DNA of 11,066 bases from an uncultured Acholeplasmataceae bacterium (GTDB lineage: Bacteria; Bacillota_I; Bacilli_A; Acholeplasmatales; Acholeplasmataceae). Where the stretch lies: NCBI GenBank assembly GCA_938041945.1, contig CALISC010000036.1, forward strand, positions 1-11,066, in the 5' to 3' direction. Positions 1 through 6,857 of this stretch are shown here, in pieces (position 1 is the first letter of the stretch; the number at the start of each line of letters is the position of its first letter). The notes under the pieces were generated by a model, which did no database searches, was not told where the DNA came from, and saw only the letters and a list, made by a program, of their open reading frames with translations. The translations under genes and the position numbers were made by a program.

Positions 1-54
1 TATCAATAATTAGGCAAATGCTCTCTTATGTATTTCAGGCGGAATCTTAGCTGA

Positions 55-156
55 TTTACAGCCTTTCCAGATTTTTTCGCGGACCTTTCCACAAATCAAG
101 GACAACTTAAAGAAGTACTTGAGGCAAATAACTTCTACTTAGCCTACGAAAAAGTC
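55..156 (+). pseudogene. Likely disrupted 5' part of recX
   Basis: In the recX frame this stretch is open and encodes a RecX-like lead-in, but it has no usable start codon and is preceded by TGA (52-54). Reading the next frame upstream (from 14) gives 'ISGGILADLQPFQIF', which resembles the N-terminal RecX segment. One extra T in the T6 run at 72-77 would join the two frames. That upstream frame is itself stopped by TAG at 11-13. Either the gene is decayed or the window edge carries sequence errors. Confidence 0.4.
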
Positions 157-750
157 ATGCACAGACTAGACCGTTCTGATTTAACTGAAGGCGAAGTTAT
201 TGCTTTTTTGGGTAAAAAAGGTTTTTCCAAAAACTGTGCTCAGGCTGTGCTAACTGAACTGAAAAGCAAGAACTATGTTTCTAACGAAAGGTACACAGAA
301 CTTTTTATTAAGTTAAAATCCAGTAAATACTCAAACCGAATAATTGAGGCCAGACTTCTTGAAAAAGGAGTGGCCAGAAAAACTATCCAAGATGCTTTTT
401 TAAAAATTCAGTACGACGAAGAGAAAACTTTAAGCAAGCAAATTGACAAAAAACTTACGCAAATCACTGGACCCTTTTTAACTTACAAATCCAAAACCAT
501 TGCTCACTTTATAAGAAAAGGGTTTTCAGCCGAACTAGTTGAACGCTTAGTTTTAACGAAAGCGCGCTTACTTAAGTACGACGAAAAAAAATCTTTAGAA
601 CAAGACTACCGCAAAGTTTTTGCTAAGTTTGCACTGCTTTGTTCAGATAGAAAAAATCTGCAAAAACAAACAGCACTAACTTTAATTAAAAAAGGATATT
701 TAGCTGCCAACATCAAAATCGTTGAACAAAACTTAGCATCTGAGTTTTAG
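157..750 (+). CDS. recX: RecX-like RecA regulator, 5' end uncertain
   Basis: RecX family proteins bind RecA filaments in the cytoplasm and modulate recombination and the SOS response. The protein is almost all helical and shows the repeated RecX three-helix pattern: 'FLGKKGFSKNCAQAVLTELK', then 'YVSNERYTELFI', then 'ARLLEKGVARKTIQDAF', with later repeats 'IRKGFSAELVERLV' and 'IKKGYLAANI'. The first ATG at 157 falls inside the first conserved helix. The same frame is open from 55, and its residues just before the ATG (NNFYLAYEKV) fit the RecX family, so the true protein should be longer. No ATG, GTG or TTG exists in frame between 55 and 157, and TGA lies at 52-54. The gene is therefore truncated, frameshifted or mis-sequenced at the window edge. 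It ends 12 bases before the tRNA. Family assignment rests on the repeat pattern and is fairly secure; the start is not. Confidence 0.75.
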   Translation: MHRLDRSDLTEGEVIAFLGKKGFSKNCAQAVLTELKSKNYVSNERYTELFIKLKSSKYSNRIIEARLLEKGVARKTIQDAFLKIQYDEEKTLSKQIDKKLTQITGPFLTYKSKTIAHFIRKGFSAELVERLVLTKARLLKYDEKKSLEQDYRKVFAKFALLCSDRKNLQKQTALTLIKKGYLAANIKIVEQNLASEF

Positions 751-762
751 GTAAAGATAGCC

Positions 763-838
763 GGTAGCGTAGCTCAGCGGATAGAGCACAAGTTTCCTAA
801 ACTTGGTGTCGAAGGTTCAATTCCTTTCGCTACCGCCA
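763..838 (+). tRNA. tRNA-Arg (anticodon CCU)
   Basis: A full 76-base cloverleaf folds by eye. The acceptor stem GGTAGCG (763-769) pairs perfectly with CGCTACC (828-834). The D stem is GCTC/GAGC (772-775/784-787). The anticodon stem CAAGT/ACTTG (789-793/801-805) holds the loop TTCCTAA, with anticodon CCT at 796-798. The variable loop is five bases, and the T arm is GAAGG-TTCAATT-CCTTT with one G-U pair. Discriminator G835 is followed by an encoded CCA (836-838). It reads the arginine codon AGG, which obg uses. It lies 12 bases after recX and may be cotranscribed with it; a terminator follows. Confidence 0.95.
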
Positions 839-877
839 TTTAAACTTATAAACTCAAATACAAAATTTATAAAAACC

Positions 878-936
878 AAACAGGTACTCACATAAAAACA
901 ACTTTAGTTTTTTACAAGTACCTGTTTTTTATTTTG
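878..936 (+). terminator. Terminator after recX/tRNA-Arg
   Basis: AAACAGGTACT (878-888) pairs with AGTACCTGTTT (917-927), an 11-bp perfect stem that runs into a T-rich tail (925-935). The 28-base loop can form an inner AAAAAC/GTTTTT stem, which would extend the hairpin. It separates the tRNA from the jet operon. Confidence 0.75.
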
Positions 937-1074
937 ACGTCTTTTTGCTTACTAAAATTTCTTTAAAAAATACATCACTCTTGTTTAAAAAAATTAAAAC
1001 TTTAGTGTAACAGTACTTAAAGTAAATAATTTTTTGAAAATACATAAACAGCCTTACTAAGCCATTTGTGTATA
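937..1074. other. AT-rich intergenic spacer
   Basis: Between the tRNA terminator and the jet promoter there is no gene-like reading frame on either strand. The stretch is very AT-rich. The only element I pick out is AGCCTTACTAAGCC (1050-1063), a near-palindrome around CTTA-N-TAAG, which has a close relative near the window end (11030-11043). Confidence 0.5.
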
Positions 1075-1111
1075 TTTTAGATATGTCTTTTTTACTTTTG
1101 TATATCTAAAA
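1075..1111. promoter_or_regulatory. 10-bp inverted repeat over the jetA -35 box
   Basis: TTTTAGATAT (1075-1084) and ATATCTAAAA (1102-1111) are perfect inverted repeats 17 bases apart. The right arm overlaps the -35 hexamer at 1098-1103. The half-sites sit about two and a half helical turns apart, which would suit a dimeric or looping repressor. A transcript hairpin is less likely because the site lies upstream of the predicted transcription start. The role is inferred from position only. Confidence 0.45.
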
Positions 1112-1126
1112 GTTATATGCTAAAAT
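1098..1126 (+). promoter_or_regulatory. Promoter of the jetABC operon
   Basis: TTGTAT (1098-1103), a 17-base spacer and TAAAAT (1121-1126) form a good sigma-70-type promoter. The -10 box has an extended TG motif (TGC just before it). Transcription would start near 1132-1134, about 43 bases before jetA. The context TATGNTAAAATAC recurs at the rnj promoter. Confidence 0.75.
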
Positions 1127-1133
1127 ACTTATG

Positions 1134-1159
1134 CGTGTTTGTGTTTGCACTCAAACACG
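1134..1159 (+). promoter_or_regulatory. Leader hairpin/operator-like inverted repeat before jetA
   Basis: CGTGTTTG (1134-1141) is complementary to CAAACACG (1152-1159), an 8-bp perfect inverted repeat at the predicted transcript 5' end. Because TGTTTG is repeated in tandem, a second register is possible: GTGTTTG (1141-1147) with CAAACAC (1152-1158) around a CACT tetraloop. The two folds exclude each other. It could cap the mRNA 5' end, control access to the ribosome site AAGGA (1166-1170), or be a DNA operator. Confidence 0.5.
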
Positions 1160-1175
1160 AAAAAAAAGGAACTAA

Positions 1176-2648
1176 ATGAAAAAAATTTTTGATTACCTTA
1201 ATCCAGCCTTTTTTAATGTCCTGTCTTGTAAAAATAAACAAATTTATTTAGACTCACTTTTTATAATTTACGATGAATTTAAACACCTTGAAGGAACTTT
1301 CCAACTTGAACGCAGCGACATTGTCCACAGACTAATTCAGTATTTTGAAGACGAAGCAAGTGCTGTGTTTGCAGTTGATGAACTGCCAAGTGAATACACA
1401 GAAGAAGGCGAAAATTTAACCCCTAGAAAAAAAGCCAACATCACTTTAAATTACTTAGTTAAGTGTGGCTGGATCGGTGAAGAAGACATTGGCGACTATA
1501 AACGCGCGATCTCTTTTTTTCCTTACTCAATTTCAATTTTAGAGGCCATTGCTTCCTTTAAATTCCAAATTGACGACAAAGAAAACGACACCGAAAAAGA
1601 TGTCGAAGATTTCGTGTTTGACGAAGATATATTTGCAGAAACCGAATACACCAGCGACATCTACACTATTTACACCTTGCTTAAAAACTTTGAAGTTGAA
1701 CAAGGTCTGCCAACTATAAACGAGTGTTACGAAAGAACAACTCGTTTAGTTGATAAACTAAAAACTCTTGGCGCAAATATTTATAACTATTACTACAAGT
1801 TAGTCAACGCCAAGGAAGAAATTTCAGTAGACGAAGTGCTAGATCAGTTGTTGCATGACTATAAAAATAACTTCTTTGACAAGTCTTATTATTTACTAAA
1901 AACCACTGAGTCTATTCCTAAATACAAGGTCTATATTTTGAAATATTTAAGAGATATTTTAACCTCAGATCCGATTATGGAAAAGTTGGCCGATCAACTA
2001 GTTGAACTTAAAAAAAGACCTGAGTTTACCAAAGAGTTTGCTTTTCAGGTTTTAGAACACAGAATCCAGGCGATTCGCGACTACTTTACCTCACTTGAAA
2101 ACTTAATTTCTGAAATTGACATTAGAAACGAACGCTATATTGGCGCAACTACCGCTAAGTTCTTGTATTTAACTAACCGCTCTGACGACATTGAAGGCAT
2201 CTTTAACCGTGCTTTTGACTTAATTTTAAACGAACCTAACCGAGATATTGATACCACCAAAATCTTTAACTTAATTCAAGCCCGAAATTTAGACCACGAG
2301 TCTTTATATAAAGAAAGAGTCTTAAGAATGGAGGCTAAAGCCGCTGAGATGGAACTAGATGCTGAGTTTCCGTTTGAAAAATACGAACTAGTTCAAGCGT
2401 CAATGCTTAAGCAAACTGATTTTGGGATGACAGAAATCGATAAATACGTGCAATTCCACCTAGCGGGTCGTCCTGAAATGCAGGCTAAAACCTTACCACT
2501 TAGCACCGAAGTTGAATACGTTAAGTTAATTTTAATTTTTCTGTATTCCAACTCCAGTCAAGTTAATTTCCGAGTGGAACTGGGTGAAGAAAAGGTAGAC
2601 ATTAACGGAATTCGCTTCAAAGACTTTAAAATCTACAAAAAGAGGTAA
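1176..2648 (+). CDS. jetA: JetA/MksF-like kleisin of an SMC complex
   Basis: This 490-residue protein looks like the MukF-type kleisin of Wadjet (JetA) or MksBEF systems, which bridges the two heads of the SMC dimer and recruits the KITE subunit. What I see is an N-terminal winged-helix-like region ('LNPAFFNVLSCKNKQIYLDSL', then 'NYLVKCGWIGEEDIGDYKRA' and a 'YSISILEAI' helix). A long helical middle rich in E, K, Y and L follows (about 120-400), then a C-terminal region (about 420-490) that resembles a second winged helix. The length fits Bacillota JetA proteins (DUF5716-type, from memory). The start is set by AAGGA (1166-1170) five bases before the ATG. It is first in the operon, three bases from jetB. 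Identification rests on size, order and these motifs, since kleisins diverge strongly. Confidence 0.8.
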   Translation: MKKIFDYLNPAFFNVLSCKNKQIYLDSLFIIYDEFKHLEGTFQLERSDIVHRLIQYFEDEASAVFAVDELPSEYTEEGENLTPRKKANITLNYLVKCGWIGEEDIGDYKRAISFFPYSISILEAIASFKFQIDDKENDTEKDVEDFVFDEDIFAETEYTSDIYTIYTLLKNFEVEQGLPTINECYERTTRLVDKLKTLGANIYNYYYKLVNAKEEISVDEVLDQLLHDYKNNFFDKSYYLLKTTESIPKYKVYILKYLRDILTSDPIMEKLADQLVELKKRPEFTKEFAFQVLEHRIQAIRDYFTSLENLISEIDIRNERYIGATTAKFLYLTNRSDDIEGIFNRAFDLILNEPNRDIDTTKIFNLIQARNLDHESLYKERVLRMEAKAAEMELDAEFPFEKYELVQASMLKQTDFGMTEIDKYVQFHLAGRPEMQAKTLPLSTEVEYVKLILIFLYSNSSQVNFRVELGEEKVDINGIRFKDFKIYKKR

Positions 2649-2651
2649 AAA

Positions 2652-3275
2652 ATGGCAGAAAAACTAACTAAAGCAAAAGAATTTATACAAGAATATGAAA
2701 AACTCAAAGAAGGCGAACGCCATGATATTACCAGAGTTGTCAATAAACTTCTCCAAGTTAACTTCATAACTTGTCAAAAAGCATCAGATAAAAACGACTA
2801 TCTGTTTATTTTAGAAAACAAAGAAGTAATCAGTGCTTTGCTTGCCCTGCTTGACTTTTCTTTGGAAATCAAAAGAGAAGCCGAAACTCTTTATATTGTA
2901 AATACTTCTGGATATAACCGCTTAAGACTAAAGAAAAACGACACAGTAGTCTTGTTAATTTTAAGAATTCTTTTCCAAAGAGCACTTGAGACCGCAACAA
3001 TCTCTCAAGACATTGAAATTGAGTTAAAGCAAGTGCACGATGAACTTGCCAGAATCGGGTTTTTAGACAAAAGAATTTCAAAAAAAGAACTAAGACCGAC
3101 TCTGCAAACCTTTAAGTCATATAACTTAATTGACTTTAAAGACCCAGATTTGCCAGATAGTTCAACAATTCGCATCTACAAAAGCATTTTATACGTAATT
3201 AACATCCAAGAACTAAAGAACTTAACGATGGCTTTAGATGAACACACAGGTAATGTAAATGAAGAAGTTAACTAA
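2652..3275 (+). CDS. jetB: JetB/MksE-like KITE subunit (DUF4194-type)
   Basis: A 207-residue protein matching the MukE/JetB class. In these complexes two KITE subunits bind the kleisin and contact DNA above the SMC heads. The visible pattern is the DUF4194 type: an N-terminal 'VVNKLLQVNFITCQ' followed by 'YLFI', then a central 'NRLRLKKNDTVVLLILRILF', then a second winged-helix-like part with 'KKELRPTLQTFKSYNLIDF' and 'STIRIYKSILYVI'. There is no signal peptide or membrane segment. It begins three bases after jetA and overlaps jetC by 17 bases, so the three proteins are probably made in coupled fashion. The ribosome site AAAGAGG lies in the end of jetA. Family assignment is strong in this context and moderate from the sequence alone. 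Confidence 0.8.
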   Translation: MAEKLTKAKEFIQEYEKLKEGERHDITRVVNKLLQVNFITCQKASDKNDYLFILENKEVISALLALLDFSLEIKREAETLYIVNTSGYNRLRLKKNDTVVLLILRILFQRALETATISQDIEIELKQVHDELARIGFLDKRISKKELRPTLQTFKSYNLIDFKDPDLPDSSTIRIYKSILYVINIQELKNLTMALDEHTGNVNEEVN

Positions 3276-6200
3276 AATTAAAATTATTAACTGGCACACC
3301 TTTCAAAACGTCACGCTAGACATTAAAGACAACATCCTTTTAAGTGGAGAAAATGGCTCTGGTAAGTCAACACTACTAGACGCCATGCAGTATGTTTTGG
3401 TGGGAGGTCGCCAAAACGCACACTTTAATATAGCGGCAACCCCTGAGGCTAAGCGTACGCTTGAAGGTTATATTCGTGGAAAACTTGGTGGTGAAAACAA
3501 GCAGTTTATCAGAGCGGGCGACGTAATTACCCATATCGCACTTGAGTTTTTTGACACCAGAGACGAAAAATACTCAATTATTGGGGTAGTCATTGACTTG
3601 CCACAAAGCTCTTCACTCAAAGAGCGTTTTTATCGCATTAAAAACACGCGAATTGACGAAAACATGTACATTGAAGACAAACGACCACGTAACTTTAAGT
3701 CAATGCGAGACTACTTAGACGGAGCCCAGATTAAATTTGAAGCGTTTGACACCAACAAACAATACAAAGAAGCACTTTCTGTGTTCCTTGGAATTGATGG
3801 ATTAAAATACAGCAAACTGCTACCCAAGGCCCTTGCTTTCAAGCCAATTGACCTGCAGAGTTTTATTTTTGAGTTTTTGCTTGATAACACTCAGGTTAAC
3901 ATTTCCTCACTTAAAAACAATGTCGCTGAACTTAAAAAAATAGAAGCAGAAATTAAGAAAGACCGCGAAAAAATAGAGGCTCTTGAAAAAATTCGCGTCT
4001 CTTCTGCCGAAATTAAGGCCGAAAAAGACGAAATTGCTGCCAACGACATTACTAAAAAAATCACTGAACTTAACTCAAAAGAAGCAATTATTAAGCAATG
4101 TAGTTTAGAAAAACAACAAAATACAGCGCAGCTTTCAGAAATTTTGGACCAAATTACTGAAATTAAGACCCAAATTCTGGCAAAAGAAGAGACAATTAAG
4201 AACTTAGACCGCGCTCGTGGGTCTAACTCACTTGCACAAACTTTAGACGGAATTTCTCGAGAAATTCAGCGTACTAACACGCAAATTGAAGCCGAGAAAA
4301 TTAAAGCCAAAGACTTAGAAAACTCACTAATTCAAGAACTTGCGACCACTCAAGAACTGGCAAAACGCATTAAAACTAACGAAATTTTAAAGAATTTCGC
4401 CAAAATGCACAGCCAAACTGCCTTTAAAGACATTGCTAAAGTCAAAGAAAACCTAGAGGCTATTGCTGAGTTTAGAGAACTGCTTATAGAAGGTGCAAAT
4501 GCTCGTATTTATAAATTAAACGAGCAGTCTGAAGCAATTCGCAAAGAAATTGCTTTACTTAAAGAAGAACACTACAATCTTGAGCGAAACATCAAGATGT
4601 ATCCGCCGCAAACTACAGCCTTAGTTGAAAAAATTAACGAAAAACTCAGCCAAAAATATCGCCGTGAGTTTAATTTCCGTCCACTTTGTGACTTAATTGA
4701 AGTCAACGACGAAACTTGGCGAAATGTCGCTGAGGGTTATATTGGCAGAAACAAGTTCAACATAATTGTTGACCCTGAGTATTTTGATGATGCTCTGGAA
4801 GTCTACAACGAAGTTAGAACCACTTTAAATATTTTTGGAGTTGGTTTGGTAAACACCGGCAAAATCCCGCAAACCCAAACTGACAACGACTCTTTGGCAG
4901 GCAAAATCGACACTAGTCATACTTATGCCCGTGCTTACATTAACATGCTTTACAACAACGTAATTTGTGTGGCAACTCCGCGTGAACTTAAGAACTTCAG
5001 TCGCTCAGTTGAGCCACTTGGAATGACTTACTCAAACTATACAGCCTCTCAACTTAACCCTCAATCTTGGGCCAGAAAACAAATCGGAATTACTGGAAAC
5101 ACTAAACAAAAAGAAATAATTTTGAGAGAAATTGAACAAAAAACGCAAAATCTAGCGGTAATTTCTAAAGAAATTGGCGAAACTACCTACACTCGCCAAC
5201 TTGCCGAACGCCTAGCGGCTGCCCGAATTATTCAAGAAAACCGTTTTGCAGCAAGCGATAACATCAAGATTTTTACCGGTAAAATCCAAGAACTGCAAAC
5301 TCAAAAAGAAAATCTGGCAAAAGGTACAGATATCAAAGAAATTGAGGCCCAAATTGACAAAGCAGAAAGTGAACGTAGTCAAATTTCGGCTCAACACGAA
5401 GAGTTAATTACTCGCCGTGGTAGAATTGAGCAAGTTCTGCAAGACATTGAAGTTCGTCGCAATCAAACCGAAGAAACTCAAGCAGTTTATAAACAAGAAC
5501 TGGAAGAACTTAAGATTAACAACCCAGAATTGCTTAGCGCTGCCAACACTAAATACAGCGCGCTGCTTAAACGACACGAAGATCCAACTAAAATCATTGA
5601 AGTTCTGGAAAGCAGTCAAACTAAACTCGCAAACTCAGTTTCAAGACAAAGCGTAATGGTTTTAAAATTGATGTCTGATTATTGTTTGAGATACAGTTTT
5701 TCAAAAGAACCGTTAATTGAAAACTTAACTGCTTTTGAGGCTGAGCAAAACGAAATTAAGAACCATAACTTAATTGTCTATGAACAAAAAGCCAAGGAAC
5801 TAAGAGACTCAGCAGAAACTACATTTAAAGAAGAGTTTGTCAATAAACTAGCCTCTTCGATTGAGCAGGCTAAACAACAAATTGACGACCTAAACGTTGC
5901 TCTTCAAGGCAAACGCTTTGGTAAAGATACCTATAAACTAATTTACAAAGCCGCTGAAGACCCAGACTTTGAGCGATACTATAACCTACTTACTCGCAAC
6001 CACGAATTAAACAACACGCTATTTCAAGACAACTTAAACAAAACTCAAACCACAATTTTAGATGACTTATTTAGACAAATTTCGTCAACTGACCCTGCGA
6101 TGGAAAAAACCGCAGCAAGGCTACTTGACTACCGTAACTACATGAAATATGACATTGAAATTACTTCTGAAGACAACGTAGTTTCGCTATTTTCAAAAGT

Positions 6201-6588
6201 TTCTCGCGAAAAATCAGGTGGAGAGACTCAAGTTCCTTTCTATATCGTAATTGCGGCTTCCTTCCAACAATTGCTTTCAAGAAATAGAGGTGCAGGTTCA
6301 GGCTGTCTTGTGCTATTTGACGAGGCTTTCAATAATATGGACGAATCTAGAATTAGCGCGATGATGACTTTCTACAACTCATTGGCTATTCAGTTGTTTA
6401 TTGCAGTTCCGCCTCAACGTGTGGCTAACATCATTCAATACGTTACAACTTCGCTAACTGTTGTTAAACACAAAGAACTTTCTTTTGTTAAAGAGTTTCA
6501 AAAAGAACCACTAATTAAAACAATTACAGAAACTCCTGAGGCTGAGCAAAGCACAGAAGAAAGTCCTGAAAACCCAAATCTTAACTAA
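3259..6588 (+). CDS. jetC: JetC/MksB-like SMC ATPase
   Basis: A 1109-residue SMC-like ATPase of the MukB/JetC class, the DNA-loop-extruding motor of Wadjet and Mks complexes. Seen directly: a start typical of the family ('KIINWHTF'), Walker A GENGSGKST at 30-38 with Lys36, long coiled coils at about 215-465 and 620-930, a globular hinge-like middle around Trp487, the ABC signature SGGE at 986-989, Walker B LVLFDEAF with Asp1021/Glu1022, and a D-loop-like NNMDES. All ATPase motifs are intact, so it should bind and hydrolyse ATP. The last 20 or so residues are acidic and Pro/Glu-rich, probably disordered. Its ATG lies inside the end of jetB, with only a weak AGG eight bases upstream, suggesting translational coupling. 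A strong terminator follows directly, so no jetD belongs to this operon. Base use resembles the flanking housekeeping genes. Confidence 0.92.
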   Translation: MKKLTKIKIINWHTFQNVTLDIKDNILLSGENGSGKSTLLDAMQYVLVGGRQNAHFNIAATPEAKRTLEGYIRGKLGGENKQFIRAGDVITHIALEFFDTRDEKYSIIGVVIDLPQSSSLKERFYRIKNTRIDENMYIEDKRPRNFKSMRDYLDGAQIKFEAFDTNKQYKEALSVFLGIDGLKYSKLLPKALAFKPIDLQSFIFEFLLDNTQVNISSLKNNVAELKKIEAEIKKDREKIEALEKIRVSSAEIKAEKDEIAANDITKKITELNSKEAIIKQCSLEKQQNTAQLSEILDQITEIKTQILAKEETIKNLDRARGSNSLAQTLDGISREIQRTNTQIEAEKIKAKDLENSLIQELATTQELAKRIKTNEILKNFAKMHSQTAFKDIAKVKENLEAIAEFRELLIEGANARIYKLNEQSEAIRKEIALLKEEHYNLERNIKMYPPQTTALVEKINEKLSQKYRREFNFRPLCDLIEVNDETWRNVAEGYIGRNKFNIIVDPEYFDDALEVYNEVRTTLNIFGVGLVNTGKIPQTQTDNDSLAGKIDTSHTYARAYINMLYNNVICVATPRELKNFSRSVEPLGMTYSNYTASQLNPQSWARKQIGITGNTKQKEIILREIEQKTQNLAVISKEIGETTYTRQLAERLAAARIIQENRFAASDNIKIFTGKIQELQTQKENLAKGTDIKEIEAQIDKAESERSQISAQHEELITRRGRIEQVLQDIEVRRNQTEETQAVYKQELEELKINNPELLSAANTKYSALLKRHEDPTKIIEVLESSQTKLANSVSRQSVMVLKLMSDYCLRYSFSKEPLIENLTAFEAEQNEIKNHNLIVYEQKAKELRDSAETTFKEEFVNKLASSIEQAKQQIDDLNVALQGKRFGKDTYKLIYKAAEDPDFERYYNLLTRNHELNNTLFQDNLNKTQTTILDDLFRQISSTDPAMEKTAARLLDYRNYMKYDIEITSEDNVVSLFSKVSREKSGGETQVPFYIVIAASFQQLLSRNRGAGSGCLVLFDEAFNNMDESRISAMMTFYNSLAIQLFIAVPPQRVANIIQYVTTSLTVVKHKELSFVKEFQKEPLIKTITETPEAEQSTEESPENPNLN

Positions 6589-6611
6589 GTTCTATTGCTA
6601 ACTTAATCTTG

Positions 6612-6645
6612 AAATCCAGTAGAGACTCTCTACTGGATTTTTACT
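6612..6645 (+). terminator. Terminator closing the jetABC operon
   Basis: AAATCCAGTAGAG (6612-6624) and CTCTACTGGATTT (6628-6640) form a 13-bp perfect stem with an ACT loop, followed by a short T-rich tail. It starts 24 bases after the jetC stop codon. It is one of the strongest hairpins in the window and marks the operon end before any possible jetD. Confidence 0.9.
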
Positions 6646-6758
6646 TATTTTAGAAACTAAACACACTTTTTTAAAGTAAAACTACTAAAATCAGGACAAT
6701 AAGCATTGATTTTAAGATTTTTAAGGTTTGCTTATCTAAAAAAACTCACGTCAAACTA

Positions 6759-6767
6759 TGGTAAAAT
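6759..6767 (+). promoter_or_regulatory. Extended -10 promoter of rnj
   Basis: TGG precedes TAAAAT (6762-6767), an extended -10 site. No convincing -35 hexamer stands 16-18 bases upstream, where the sequence is an A run. The context TATGGTAAAATAC matches the jetA promoter's TATGCTAAAATAC at all but one position. The start would be near 6774, giving a leader of about 84 bases. Confidence 0.6.
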
Positions 6768-6785
6768 ACATTAACAGCAAAAATC

Positions 6786-6823
6786 ATTTATCATTGTTTT
6801 TAAGGAAAAACACAAAGATAAAT
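6786..6823 (+). promoter_or_regulatory. Leader hairpin upstream of rnj
   Basis: ATTTATC (6786-6792) pairs with GATAAAT (6817-6823), and inside it GTTTTT (6796-6801) pairs with AAAAAC (6806-6811) around an AAGG loop. The result is one long AU-rich stem with an asymmetric internal loop (3 and 5 bases). It lies in the predicted 5' leader of rnj. A role in mRNA stability or autoregulation is inferred. Confidence 0.4.
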
Positions 6824-6857
6824 AAATTTAAAAAATCAATTATACACGAGGTGCACT

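Noticed and set aside
28..156. Reading TGA at 52-54 as tryptophan to extend recX to ATG at 28
   Set aside because: Every other tryptophan in the window is TGG, and the residues before the TGA do not resemble the RecX N-terminus. A frameshift explains the region better.
1131..1175. A 14-codon ORF (ATG at 1131, TAA at 1173) that abuts the jetA start
   Set aside because: Its ATG lies at or before the predicted transcription start with no room for a ribosome site, and its content is explained by the inverted repeat. It is kept only as a curiosity.
5212..5656. Short open frames on both strands inside jetC
   Set aside because: They lie within the coiled-coil coding region, where A-rich codons leave other frames open, and they show no domain or ribosome site.
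6589..6857. A hidden small jetD-like gene between jetC and rnj
   Set aside because: The gap is only 269 bases, is filled by a terminator, promoter and leader hairpin, and has no open frame of useful length; JetD is several hundred residues long.
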